NCBI RefSeq assembly: GCF_964340395.1
Contig: NC_135550.1
Location: forward strand, 29,125,176 to 29,189,175
Direction of reading: 5' to 3'
DNA: 64,000 nt
Source of the DNA: Glandiceps talaboti
Lineage: Eukaryota; Hemichordata; Enteropneusta; Spengelidae
Shown here: in pieces, positions 53,791 through 64,000 of the stretch
Position numbering within the stretch: position 1 is the stretch's first letter
Layout of the letters: each line of letters opens with the position of its first letter
Notes under the pieces: model-generated
Database searches by the model: none
What the model was told of the DNA's origin: nothing
What the model saw: only the letters and a program-made list of their open reading frames with translations
Made by a program: the position numbers and the translations under genes

Positions 53791-54037
53791 AACTTATTTG
53801 ACAAAAGCGACGAGACTGAAGAAACGAGGTTGATGAATATAAACATGTTCATAATTGTGAAAATGTGTTTGTTGGACACATGCATGGTGTTTATACGAGA
53901 CATATTGGACTACATGCACAGTGTCTCATTTGTGAATTATGTCATGGGTTGCACTGGGTCAACCGATTCTTTGATTATACAAATATATCATTTGACGTTG
54001 ATGATATTTTAAGTTTGTCTATAGTTTTAATATCTTC

Positions 54038-54103
54038 CTAAACCTTCACTTCTTCTTTGGGTTGAATCTGCCATTCTTTATTATTTGGTGATAAAAAGTC
54101 TTC
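54038..54103 (-). CDS. Acidic secreted protein, coding exon 2
   Basis: Acceptor cttctttag, 66 nt, TAG at 54040-54038. Encodes EDFLSPNNKEWQIQPKEEVK plus V, matching exon 1 in acidity and aromatic content. Confidence 0.55.
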   Translation of the reverse strand, partial: EDFLSPNNKEWQIQPKEEVKV

Positions 54104-54485
54104 CTAAAGAAGGTGAAAAAAGAAAAAAAAGCAAGGTTGTTAGCAAGAAGTTACCGCTAGCACTTAGCCTCTTAACGAAAGGTGTAGGCTCTATGCTGTC
54201 ACTAAAACATTCAGGTATTATTAGATCTACCTACCTCAATCACCATTAGGGCAAACCAGCAATTGTCATTTACAAAAGTACGCGCCGCCATTTCCATTGT
54301 ATTTTAATACATGAACCGAAAAGAAGCAAGGGCGAAGAACATTTTGAATTCAATTATGTGAATCAAGAATAGCAGTGGTAATAAAGGAAGGAAGGGTTAT
54401 CACCATGCTCAGCAGTAAAACTATGCGATAACTAAGATGAAATTATGATGCCAAAAATAAAATCAGTGAGAAAGCAAGAAAGATG

Positions 54486-54535
<50 letters not shown>

Positions 54536-55230
54536 ATGTTATCAAAAGATGGACATACTTTGCCATCGAATCAGAAGAAGCAATAATGGAAACTTACAAC
54601 TTTAAATTCGGCAGGGTAGTCTGCTTCTAAATCTTCCGTGTCCATTCTACCGTCTTCTTTTAATGGATAAAACCAATAACCATCGATTTCAAGAGGAACC
54701 ACATTTCTCTTATCCGATCCAGTTTCCCATGTCCAACTTCCATCCTTGAAATCGGAAAACAATGACTCCTCTTTCGCCTCCTCCGTACTCCAATCAAAAT
54801 CCCCGCTGTAGTCACCATAATTTGGATTGGCAGGCTGCCATAGTCCAAATTCTTCCAAATCTCCATTACCTCCAGTAATTTTCTTTGGCCCCTGTTTGAT
54901 ACCCTGCAGGTCGGCAAATTCTTCCATGCGTTGGAATTTAGGCTTCACAAGTAAATCGCCTGGCCGTTGCGTCTCTTTTAACCCATCAACACCTTCAGAA
55001 AGAGATTTCAATAGATCATCGTTGTAACTAGGAGAGTCGTAAATATTGTTTTTACTTGAGAAGGTACCACCGTCGTCTTCACGTGACATGCCATTGTCTT
55101 TTCTCCGGAACCATTTCATCAACGGCAAAACTTCTCCGTCTGGTATAGTTGCTTGGATATCTGTCGCAAAGCAAGACGTTGCCATGGCGACCACCAGGAC
55201 AACAACGCTGGTGAAATATTCAGCTTGCAT
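54038..55230 (-). CDS. Acidic secreted protein of unrecognised family, 2 coding exons
   Basis: Family not recognised. Minus exons 55230-54598 and 54103-54038 join in phase 0 to 232 aa. Seen: a clear signal peptide (YFTSVVVLVVAMATSCF, about 5-21), no other hydrophobic segment, a mature chain rich in Asp/Glu/Gly with regularly placed Trp/aromatic clusters (GLWQP, FDWS, SWTWE, YWFYP, EWQIQ) and dibasic sites at 42-43, 116-117 and 174-175 (KR). After the signal peptide I see no Cys. ATG 55230 is chosen because an acceptor (gttttacag) at 55244-55246 cuts off the further upstream frame. Granin-like or prohormone-like by composition only. Its neighbour SCG5 acts in prohormone processing, but that link is inference. 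The single intron carries a GAT microsatellite. Confidence 0.65.
54482..54535 (+). repeat. (GAT)n microsatellite in the intron of the acidic secreted protein gene
   Basis: About 18 GAT units with one GGT interruption. Confidence 0.95.
54598..55230 (-). CDS. Acidic secreted protein, coding exon 1
   Basis: 211 codons, donor AAAGTT|gtaagt. The exon begins at 55243. The uninterrupted 633-nt frame with an N-terminal signal peptide and balanced codon use is the strongest unassigned coding signal in the window. Confidence 0.7.
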
Positions 55231-55370
55231 GGTTGAATGCTCACTGTAAAACGGCAAGAGAAATTAAGATGCAGGAGCGGAACATAAGAGATTACTATGA
55301 TAATGACTTTTAAATTTAGGCGTTTAAACCTAACCAACTATCTATCTATTAACTATCAACTATCTAAATG

Positions 55371-55443
55371 TACATACATACATACATACATACATACATA
55401 CATACATACATACATACATACATACATACATACATACATACAT

Positions 55444-55526
<83 letters not shown>

Positions 55527-55668
55527 GGCAGGCAGGCAGGCAGGCAGGCATGGATGCATGCATGCATGCATGCATACATACATACATACATACATACATA
55601 CATACATACATACATACATACATACATACATACATACATACATACATACATACATACATACATACATA
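55371..55668 (+). repeat. Mirror-ordered compound microsatellite CATA-CAGA-GGCA-TGCA-CATA
   Basis: (CATA)n 55371-55445, (CAGA)n to about 55528, (GGCA)n to about 55550, (TGCA)n to about 55573, (CATA)n to 55668. Each block differs from the next by one base, as in stepwise repeat mutation. Long overlapping frames here are artefacts. Confidence 0.97.
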
Positions 55669-55775
55669 ATATATGTGTTTGTTGCTTGTTTGTTTGTTTG
55701 CGTGTGTGTTTATTGTGACATACTCCATGTGTTTGATGTTTTGTATGTCAATTGATTGCCTTTGATATGTCAAAC

Positions 55776-56501
55776 GGCCCCCGGACAAACGCCCCCGGAC
55801 AAATGCCCCCCGGACAAACGCCCCCGTAGGACAAATGCCCCCCGGACAAACGCACCCCCCCCCCCCCGATAGGACTGTTGTTGCCTACGAATAGAGATCC
55901 AAAATATCTAGATTTTGGGAAGTACACTTAAAATATGCGTTTATCACGTTTATTGTATAACGGATGAATAGACAGGAGATGTTCAAAAACGTTGAATTTG
56001 GTTTTATTTGGGGCATGATTTGGTTTTATCACCTTTATTGTATTATTACCAAAATTATTACCAATGCAAAGTCGGCATCAGACTGGTATAATTGTTGCAA
56101 TCCTTCTGATTGAACTTCCCGATATACATGTATGTTCTGGGAGAGGTGGTAAAACACCCTTTGACGATGGTTTCTGGGAAGATATCCGTGATGGCCCTGC
56201 TAGCGGACTGTTCATAGTCAATGAGCACACTACGTGGGTTTAGGTTAGAATGGATATTGTTGATCTGTTGTAGAAGATGTCGATAAGTTTCACGTTGTTT
56301 GTTAGGCAGCAGGGCATACATGGTATAACACGACCAGCACTTAAAGAATGTATAGTGTAAAGTTGAAAAAACAACTCGGGAACGACCTTTCTAGGTTGAG
56401 TCGTGAGCCGTAGTCCTACCTTAAGCATTTCTTCGGGGGCATTTGTCCGGGGGGCATTTGTCCTACGGGGCGTTTGTCCCGGGGGCGTTTGTCCTGTTAC
56501 C
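55776..56501. mobile_element. Non-autonomous MULE-like element with repeated GC-rich termini
   Basis: Left end (55776-55868) is tandem ggacaaacgccccc-type units; right end (56432-56496) is the inverted equivalent. The heptamer gtcaaac flanks both sides (55769-55775 and 56502-56508), a possible target duplication. Between them a minus-strand frame (about 56321-56058) reads YALLPNKQRETYRHLLQQI, then LIDYEQSASRAI and VKGCF, the MULE transposase pattern (YALLPN ... DFE-x-A ... GC-x-F). The transposase is a fragment only; expected neighbouring parts are deleted. Confidence 0.7.
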
Positions 56502-56701
56502 GTCAAACATATCCCCAGTCAACGAGTAAAAAAGAGGGATTTATTTAATCCTCGGCAATATATGCAAACATGTTTAATTTGATTTGATATTTCCAGTGCC
56601 AACAATGACAATAACAACAACGTCAATAACACAACGTCAGCGGGATCAACATTTGCGAAGTCTAGATAAAACACTTGTGAAATGTGATTTCAGTCTCTAA
56701 C

Positions 56702-57035
56702 AATAGACCTATTGCCGGTTCCAAGATGCATTGGGCGTCTCTCCATACAATGCCATGCGTTGTGTACGCCCTGACGGGTTTGCACGCGCTACCCAGGGGG
56801 ATGGTTGTCACATGACTGTACCCTGGGTTTACCCGTAAAATCCCTCTCTGTCATCGATGGCGTTCAGTCTCTGTTCTATAAAATCACCCATAATTAAAGA
56901 GGTCAACATGTCTTTCCATCATTTTCTGATGAAAATGTTATTTTAAACGTAATAAAGACAACATTAGTCTAAATGTAACAACATAAGCGACGTCATCTCG
57001 CGCAATGCATCTTGGAACCGGAAAATCGACTATTT
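56702..57035. mobile_element. MITE with imperfect terminal inverted repeats
   Basis: Left ccggttccaagatgcattg (56715-56733) and right caatgcatcttggaaccgg (57003-57021) are exact inverse copies; the match extends imperfectly outward to aatag / ctatt. The interior is non-coding and more GC-rich than its surroundings. Superfamily not assigned. Confidence 0.65.
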
Positions 57036-60000
57036 AGGCTTCTATTGATGAGACTTGTTGGCAGCATTGCCATGATAACATAAGTAAAACTATATTATTA
57101 GTATATACCTTAATTATTGAATTCCATTAAAACAAAAAGCCTAGTATTATACAGAGATGAAGACTGTCTTTGATGGGAACGTATTGAGCATGCGTACATG
57201 ATGAGGGTAAGGAAAGCTTAATCTAGGACATTCCAAGAACAGACAACCTCGCTCTGTATGAAATGTCAATAGACTTTGATGTATACGACCACCTGTAGTA
57301 TCAGGATTATATTGTGATTTTAATATAGCGCCATGTGCTTCAAAAGCAGAATTTCGTTTCTCCTCCTAGAGGATATAATGTATCAAACGTTCTAATATAT
57401 ACAAACATATAATGGGAATGGGAGCACAGTACAGGTTTCCCTTCGTATTCAATGCACTAGAACATAATGATATTGTCATAGTTAGGTTCACTAAACACTT
57501 CAATATGAATTTGTCAGAATTACTGCGATAGATTCCGACCGCCGACCGCCAGTCATATGGAATATTTTGACAAGGTGACTTATGTAATGCATATCCGAAT
57601 GTTGTCGAGAATGTCCAAGCTCAAAGCATACCCAAGTAGTGAAAGTGAATAAAGTCTCGAGCACGCGCATGTATGTGCGTGCGCCGGTGTGCGCGCGCAC
57701 GTGTGTGTGTGCTATGGTAAAAGATTTCTCACTCATAGCAAAGAATTAATTCGTGTTATTCTGATAAATGTACATGATGTACATGACTTATGAAAATGTG
57801 TTGGTGTTCTCAGCGCTTTTTAAGCATGCCTAACATGCATGATACACGCGATCTGATTGGTTAACAAGCTATGTTATAATTTGCACCATATCACCTCAAT
57901 GTGGGTTAATGTGCTATAACCTCTACAGCATTGACTTACTCTTTCAACATTTTTATGTTATGTTTAGTTTGAATTATGACAGTGTCATTCATTTAGAAAG
58001 AGTTCAGTCTAATCATTTCGGATTTGTGGAAACAAAATGCAAATTAGTGCACATTTGTACGATCAGGTGACATTCGACGACTCTAAACATGAATAGGAAG
58101 CAATAGTAATAGTCTGTGATTTCACGTTTTCCCCTATATTGTCAAAGTTTAGCATAGTATAACAAGGTTTGATAAGACTCGCGAGGGATTTTGCTGGTAG
58201 ATGAATACCCGGGAGGTGACATTTTGCATATATGCTACGACAATAATGATCGAGCGTGCACTCGGTCATTATTTGCGGCATATCTGCAAATGTCACCTTT
58301 AGTTAAATTGTAGCGCAATTAATGTTTTAAGGATGATATTGCCGGGAGGGGGGGGGGGGTGACGTATTTTGTACAACAGCTGCACTTATTAATCTTCAAC
58401 AGCTGTACTTATTCATCTTCACTCATTACACATACATTATAGTTGATGACTGAAAACAATTACAAACACATCACATTGACATTTCGTAGTATAAACGAAA
58501 GAAATGGAGGGTTGATTTTTCGAGAGTTCGACCTAAATAATTGTACCGTATCTCGGGCTGTTGAGTAAGACGAGCCTTTCACGATTTGACATTTTTTTCC
58601 TAATTTAGATGATAGAAGCTCAAGAACATCAAAATATCACAAAATTAAAATTTCCAAATTATGTAATACGTATCAAGCGAGAATATACATGTTTTTGTTC
58701 TACAAATCATGGACCCTTACTCGAAGGTTTCTGTACAGATAGAGAACACCATGGTCAGATTGAAGAGTGTACTTATAAGCGGTCATTGATATAGAATAAC
58801 CACTTCAAGTCTAGGCAAATTACACATGCTGAGCGCATATGTTATAAACAGAAATGGCTTGAATACTATACCCATATTCATTATTTTTAAACTATCCGTA
58901 AAGTGTAATTGTTAACCAAAATATCTGTCAGTAGACGAAATTGGAAATTTAGGGGCTTATTAAAACAAATTGAATATTTGTAGTGGAACGTTCCACACGA
59001 TTGTTTTGGTGGAAGTGACAGTACAAAATGCAGTGGTATAATTTATTACATATGGACCTTAATCCCCTCAAGTCATACGCCATGAGATGTGCTCTTAATA
59101 TCCGTTTGTCGAATTAGCTATTTACTCTAATCTCCCATCCATCTCAGAGAGCGGACACATAATATCCAATACAAACTTCTACCTTGTATGTAAGGATGTA
59201 GAGTTAAGAAATGAGTCTGACTGTGCCGTAAATGTTTGGCAAATCATTGATTCACCACATGAATCTCACCATTCTATTTAAATTGATGATGAAGTATTCC
59301 CACCATATTTTCTAAAAAAAATTGACGTGAAGCTTTTCATAACACCTCAATACAAAATATCCTAGTATAAACTGTCCCTGCAGACCCGTCTAGAAATGAA
59401 TCTGTTTTTAAAAAACAACCCAACAAAATGTAATTAAGATTTTCGGAACTGTACAATTTATCCAACAACATCTGTTAGTACGTCATCACATTACTCAATA
59501 AAAATAAATGTATCCTGATAAGCTTTTTGATTTGGAAGAAATAACGTCACCGAATAGAATTTTGTGAAACACAAAACACCGTGCAATTTGTACAGACGTA
59601 ATGACTTCTGAATATCAACCATACATAAGTTTATACCTCCGAGCAGTAACTTTTTCCAACTATTATCTAACGGCATATCAGGTCTTTTTTAAAAGACTTT
59701 GATGACATTTGACGTCAAAAGTTCCCAGACTACCTTTGCACAATTTGAAATAAAAATCTGAAACGTTTAGAGACCCTCTATAATATTCAACATAATCGAC
59801 ATGAAATTAAATTTTGTCAGTTGCATTTTCTTACATTATAGGTCAGTTTCAAAAGAAGCATATACATGTAATCAAAGGCAGATCTATTTGAAGCCTAAAG
59901 TGAAAACGTTATCTACTGTTGTGTACGAATTAGGTAACCCGCTAACAGCAATTTCATGATACTAGACGGATCATTTTCTATTCACCGCACGGCAAAATGA

Positions 60001-60593
60001 TAAACCTGGCAACATAAAAGAGTCCGCGTTCCACTATAACTTTAAATTTGCGTCTTGTGTTTGAAATATATCCAAACTAAATGTACAACTAAGACATCGT
60101 GATTGAAAACGGATGGATTTCACCTTTATGATCCAAACAATTTTTCTTTTTAAATCGTGGATTTGCAAGAACGAAGAGCATATTGAAACAATAGAAGCCG
60201 AATAATGTCGGCCTGATTGTGATCGACAATACATGAGTAGTCCATGATTAACTAATAGCTAGGTCATCTTTCTGTTTTGGTGATGATCTCAACACAGCAA
60301 TAGACGACCATGAAAACTATTATCCATGATTGAAATGAGCAGACATGGTGGGGGCATATGGGAATATGTAACTGACAACATAGTGATCCGTTTTATTATT
60401 TTGTCAAAGCAAAATTTACAAAGGCAGTGACGTTTTTCACCATGGATATAAGAGGGAACATCGTCTCGGAGAGGAGAAACAAATGATTAATTTTGTATTG
60501 CGGCATTCTAGAAGAATATTTTGTTATAACTTGTGGAAAACATGGATATGTCAAGAAATCTTGGCAATTTGAAAATAAATGGGTCGAACGTTA
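57036..60593. other. Probable first intron of the acidic secreted protein gene: no gene seen
   Basis: AT-rich with a GT/GC tract (57675-57710) and a 13-nt G run (58346-58358). A small + frame at 58609-58794 follows acceptor-like sequence but has no recognisable features. Confidence 0.4.
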
Positions 60594-60599
60594 ACTTAC

Positions 60600-60690
60600 C
60601 TTAAAGATTTCGTCTAAGAATACTGTCTTGTGAACCCAAGTCGCAAGTCTTGCTAATGCATGCCCGTGTTTTGAATCTGCGGCACTGTGT
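60600..60690 (-). other. Candidate 5' UTR exon of the acidic secreted protein gene
   Basis: Minus-strand donor TTAAG|gtaagt (acttac on + at 60594-60599). About 115 nt further upstream is a TATA-like tataag (60714-60719 on +), placing a start near 60688. It would create a 5.4 kb first intron to the acceptor at 55244-55246. No exon lies between that looks better, but the link is inference. Confidence 0.35.
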
Positions 60691-60719
60691 ACAACATACG
60701 ATTTAGAAATGAACTTATA

Positions 60720-63130
60720 CAACTAAACTGCGAAGCCTTGATGACGTCACAACCGAGTGAAATATGCTAATGAATGTTTCTAAATGCGGGGGACGTTGGT
60801 ATAAGAAGTACATATTTTAGTGAAAATGTAGTAACGGATCCAGGGGATACTACACACACTCCATAATATACACTTCAGTTCCGGACTTTAATGAGTACAT
60901 GTTGATATAACACCCACAAGACATCGAAGTGGGCGAGAGATTATCTAAAGCTCAACGAACATGTAATGTACAAAGCATTGTGGGAAAACACCTGCGGTTT
61001 TCTGCTCTCATGATTGTGGACACATGTTGGAGTAACGGGTTAATCCTACTACATACAAACAAACAATATCGTTTGTTTATTCCACAAGGTCTACGTGTAT
61101 AACGAAATTTTGAGTCAGTTTTTAAAAGAATGATAGCAATGTACACTCATTTTAACGAAGTATGGCTGTAATTCAGACACAATGTAAATGTGGTGTACCT
61201 GTGCGTGTTTGCCGGTGGCTAATGACAAGTATCAGACCATATTATAATCGTAATCGGACTCCATATTAAAATAATCCACAGTAGTGTAGGTAGATCGTTG
61301 ATACGTGTACATATTAGTCTAATACGCTGGAATTACTACAACTTAGTCAACCATATATTATGACGGCCTCCATTTGTCCCTTCCGAAGACGATTTCGGCT
61401 AAATTCTATATCTTCGACAAACTTGATATCTAATATCCGATAATTTTATGAAAATCGTGACAACAGATGATTCGCATCGAGAAATACTAGTCAAATATAA
61501 TTACATGGCCGACAGAATGGATGTGCTATTATCGTGATCATATACTTTTTAAACATCGGTCTCTTTTTGTTGAATTTTAATAGCTTGAAACGTTTAGAAC
61601 TGGCTTTGATGAAATAACTAAAGGAAGTCGAACATTGAGATGTTCTGCGGTCGAAACACACAAAAGTATCAATTGAGAAATGTTAATAGAGCAGCATATT
61701 TAAATGGTTGATGTATACTACCCAGTGATATAATGTTTATGAATAATATGGGCTGTACAGATGCCACTAAATTTACGTAATTTACGTTTACAATTTAAAT
61801 TGGTGTTTTAAACGTCGATACAAAAAGACGAATGTGTACACAAAAAAAGAAAGCATACGCCTAACTACGTAAGACATCAACTAATAATAGAAACACTAAT
61901 GATAGTATTAAATAGACTAATGTGAGACAACTTGAATGATAATAGCAATGATGTATGGATTTTAGAGAAATTTGTCAAGAACTCGATTAATGCTTAGACT
62001 ATAAAATATGATCGGATGTATACAAATATACGATTATACACACTGAGGCGATGGGTGTGTGATATCACTGTGACACACTTCACGTGGAAGCAAAGGTATT
62101 AAACTGACCATAGGTCGATGGAAATTAGCCGATAGTAGCTTAGTGTGTTATTCCTACTAATAACTGCCAGCTATATTCAGCACTACAACATTACAGATAC
62201 GAAATGTTTTACATAATATTATCAGTGCGTTGACTGACTCCTTCAGTATTCTTATTTGTGTAATACTCTATTCGAATAGGCACAATCAATGTACTTTCAA
62301 ATCATATATACAACAACAATCAATTAGGTGGGGTTGCAGACTGAGGTTGGGTTTGATGGGATTATACCCAAATCTATGTCTGGAAACTAACCCGGAGACA
62401 TCTTACATTGAACAAGTAAATTCCAGAAAACTGCCTCAGCTGTGACAACTTGTTTTATGATCGGAATGACGGCCCTTAGTTCACAGGTTTCGCTCGTATA
62501 GTAATGAGGTTCGGTATCTTCACCTGCCCATTAATGAGATGAGAGTTTAGAATATAATATTAATGTCGTTACTTAGGTAAATATTGTATTCTGTCTCCAT
62601 AGCAAATACTATTGGATTACTTAGGTAATTATTGTACACTGTCTTCATAGCAAATACTATAGGATTGCTAAGAATGAAAATAGAAATAATATTTCATTTG
62701 GTTTTGGATTTTATTTTTGTGAAATGTATATTTTTTCAGACTGTATTGCAATGAATTCAAGTGCATATTCGGTCGTGTATAGTATGTATATAACGATGTA
62801 AACTGCTAATAAACGTTAGTTTAATGTCTGGATGATTATTGATTGTATATCTATAGGCTTTATATATAAACATTGAGAGTAGTCGTATGTTAAAAACGGT
62901 ATATCATATTATATTTCACATATCGATCTATAATATTTCTATTCTTATATTCTTTATACAATATTTTACAAACGCTACAACAAAATAAGCCAAGATTAAA
63001 AATGACCTATTTGCTCTGATCATGTCACTGTAGAACAAAAATATTAAAATTAAAAGGCGGGGGCACGGGGCATTGATAAGCCAAATGGCAAACAAAATTA
63101 GAAATTGGAGACCCCTGTTGGAAGGCTTAG
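60720..63130. other. No gene recognised
   Basis: AT-rich, with only short open frames. A 48-nt direct duplication (acttaggtaa ... catagcaaatacta) lies at about 62571-62668. Confidence 0.4.
62571..62668 (+). repeat. Two-copy tandem duplication, 48 nt
   Basis: Two copies starting acttaggtaa at 62571 and 62619, each ending catagcaaatactat, about 90% identical by eye. Confidence 0.8.
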
Positions 63131-63134
63131 ATAA

Positions 63135-63870
63135 TCCATGACACATTGTGTCCAATCTCTATAACTGTTATACTACATAAGTGAGAGATCCCTTTTTATT
63201 CCTTATGACCTTGTCGTTTTCAACATCTTGAGTGAAACGGCGCACGTACTCCTGTCTTCAACTTGAAATGAACAGAGCCGAAATGGAACCCCGACCCCCC
63301 CAAACAAACAATTTTAAACAAAAAACACCCCTGCCTTTGTAATTTTTGCTATTTCACAGCATCTAAAATGACCCACTTTTCGACCATTTCATTACTAAAA
63401 TATCCAAAGCTAAGTCTCCCAAGTTTAAAAACCGTGTTAGGGTGACAATGAGCGGCTAGGCGATGTGATATTTTACAGTTGCTGCAGACAATCTTCACAA
63501 CAACACAAATTATGAAATTGCTGGATATCACTTACATGTACGTATGTTGTTTTTGAATGCAATAACGAAAACATTTAATAATTATTGTTATGGCAACTGT
63601 AAATTGTGATATTGCCTGGCCGCTATTTGTCACCCCAAAGTTGTGTTTAGACTCGGGAGACTTAGCTAAAAATAATGAAATAGCGGGGCATGTTCAGTTT
63701 CGCTTCTTTTCATTTCAAGTTGAAGACAGGGGTATGTGCGTCGTTTCACTCAAGATGTTGAAGACGACAAGGTCATAAGGAATAAAAAGGGGCCTTGTTG
63801 CTTAATATCGCTTATGTAGTATTACAGTTGCAGAATAGTTCAGGGCAATGTGTCACGGACTTTGGATGAT
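63135..63870. repeat. Long diverged inverted repeat (fold-back), about 735 nt
   Basis: The arms, roughly 63135-63490 and 63588-63870, are reverse complements over most of their length with indels. Exact shared blocks include ttccttatgaccttgtcg / cgacaaggtcataaggaa at the outer part and gctaagtctccc / gggagacttagc at the inner part. Loop about 100 nt. Transcription would give a long imperfect hairpin. No coding, no clear target duplication. Confidence 0.75.
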
Positions 63871-64000
63871 CGAATAATGTATTTTCATCACACACACACA
63901 CACTCTTTGTGATTAACGAAGTGGGCGAAGCTTGAAATAGGGGTCACGGGTGGGGGTGGACATGAAGATTTCGAGCCCAGATACTTACCTTTTCATTTCA

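Noticed and set aside
58609-58794. 61-codon plus frame after acceptor-like sequence
   Set aside because: No matching donor or upstream exon, no homology; inside a probable intron.

Overview
This is a 64 kb piece of an animal nuclear genome. It is AT-rich, its genes are split by GT-AG introns, and it is full of microsatellites and worn transposon copies. I recognise three conserved bilaterian genes. A formin of the FMN/Cappuccino family runs on + in 15 coding exons (232-19417, predicted 1417 aa). A Gremlin-type BMP antagonist lies on - in one coding exon (30213-30782, 189 aa). A 7B2/secretogranin V (SCG5) homologue lies on - in 7 coding exons (39909-43996, 249 aa). Gremlin resembles vertebrate Gremlin closely, but intron sizes and repeat content look invertebrate. 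A non-vertebrate deuterostome (hemichordate, echinoderm or amphioxus-like) is my best guess; a lophotrochozoan is not excluded.

The central observation is gene order. In human and mouse, FMN1, GREM1 and SCG5 are direct neighbours, with GREM1 and SCG5 on one strand and FMN1 converging on them (the mouse limb-deformity locus). The window shows the same three families in the same order and relative orientation, in about 44 kb. This points to a linkage older than the vertebrate genome duplications, possibly kept by regulation.

Layout. 1-19417: formin gene; its intron 7 holds a nested - strand gene for a predicted 221-aa single-pass membrane protein (10699-12646). 19362-20361: minisatellite that copies the formin's own final coding segment. 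20362-30212: intergenic, with a MITE-like element and a speculative TATA-led short gene. 30213-30788: Gremlin. 30789-39908: microsatellites (TCA/CCA/CCT, ATTC, CACT) and a LINE fragment. 39909-44046: SCG5, with a CATA array and other microsatellites in its introns. 45000-54000: no gene recognised; a hAT-type MITE and dispersed repeats. 54038-60690: a second secreted-protein gene on - (predicted 232 aa, acidic, family not recognised) with a probable distant 5' UTR exon. A MULE-like fragment with long terminal repeats (55776-56501) and another MITE sit in its 5' intron. 60700-64000: no gene, ending in a long diverged inverted repeat.

How the genes could work together: the formin nucleates actin. 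Gremlin is a secreted BMP antagonist. 7B2 is the chaperone and inhibitor of prohormone convertase 2. The acidic secreted protein has dibasic sites that such a convertase could cut, but a functional link is only a guess. The formin-Gremlin neighbourhood is more likely held by shared cis-regulation than by shared biochemistry. All exon joins were made by reading splice sites and checking phase by hand; no alignment or transcript evidence was available.
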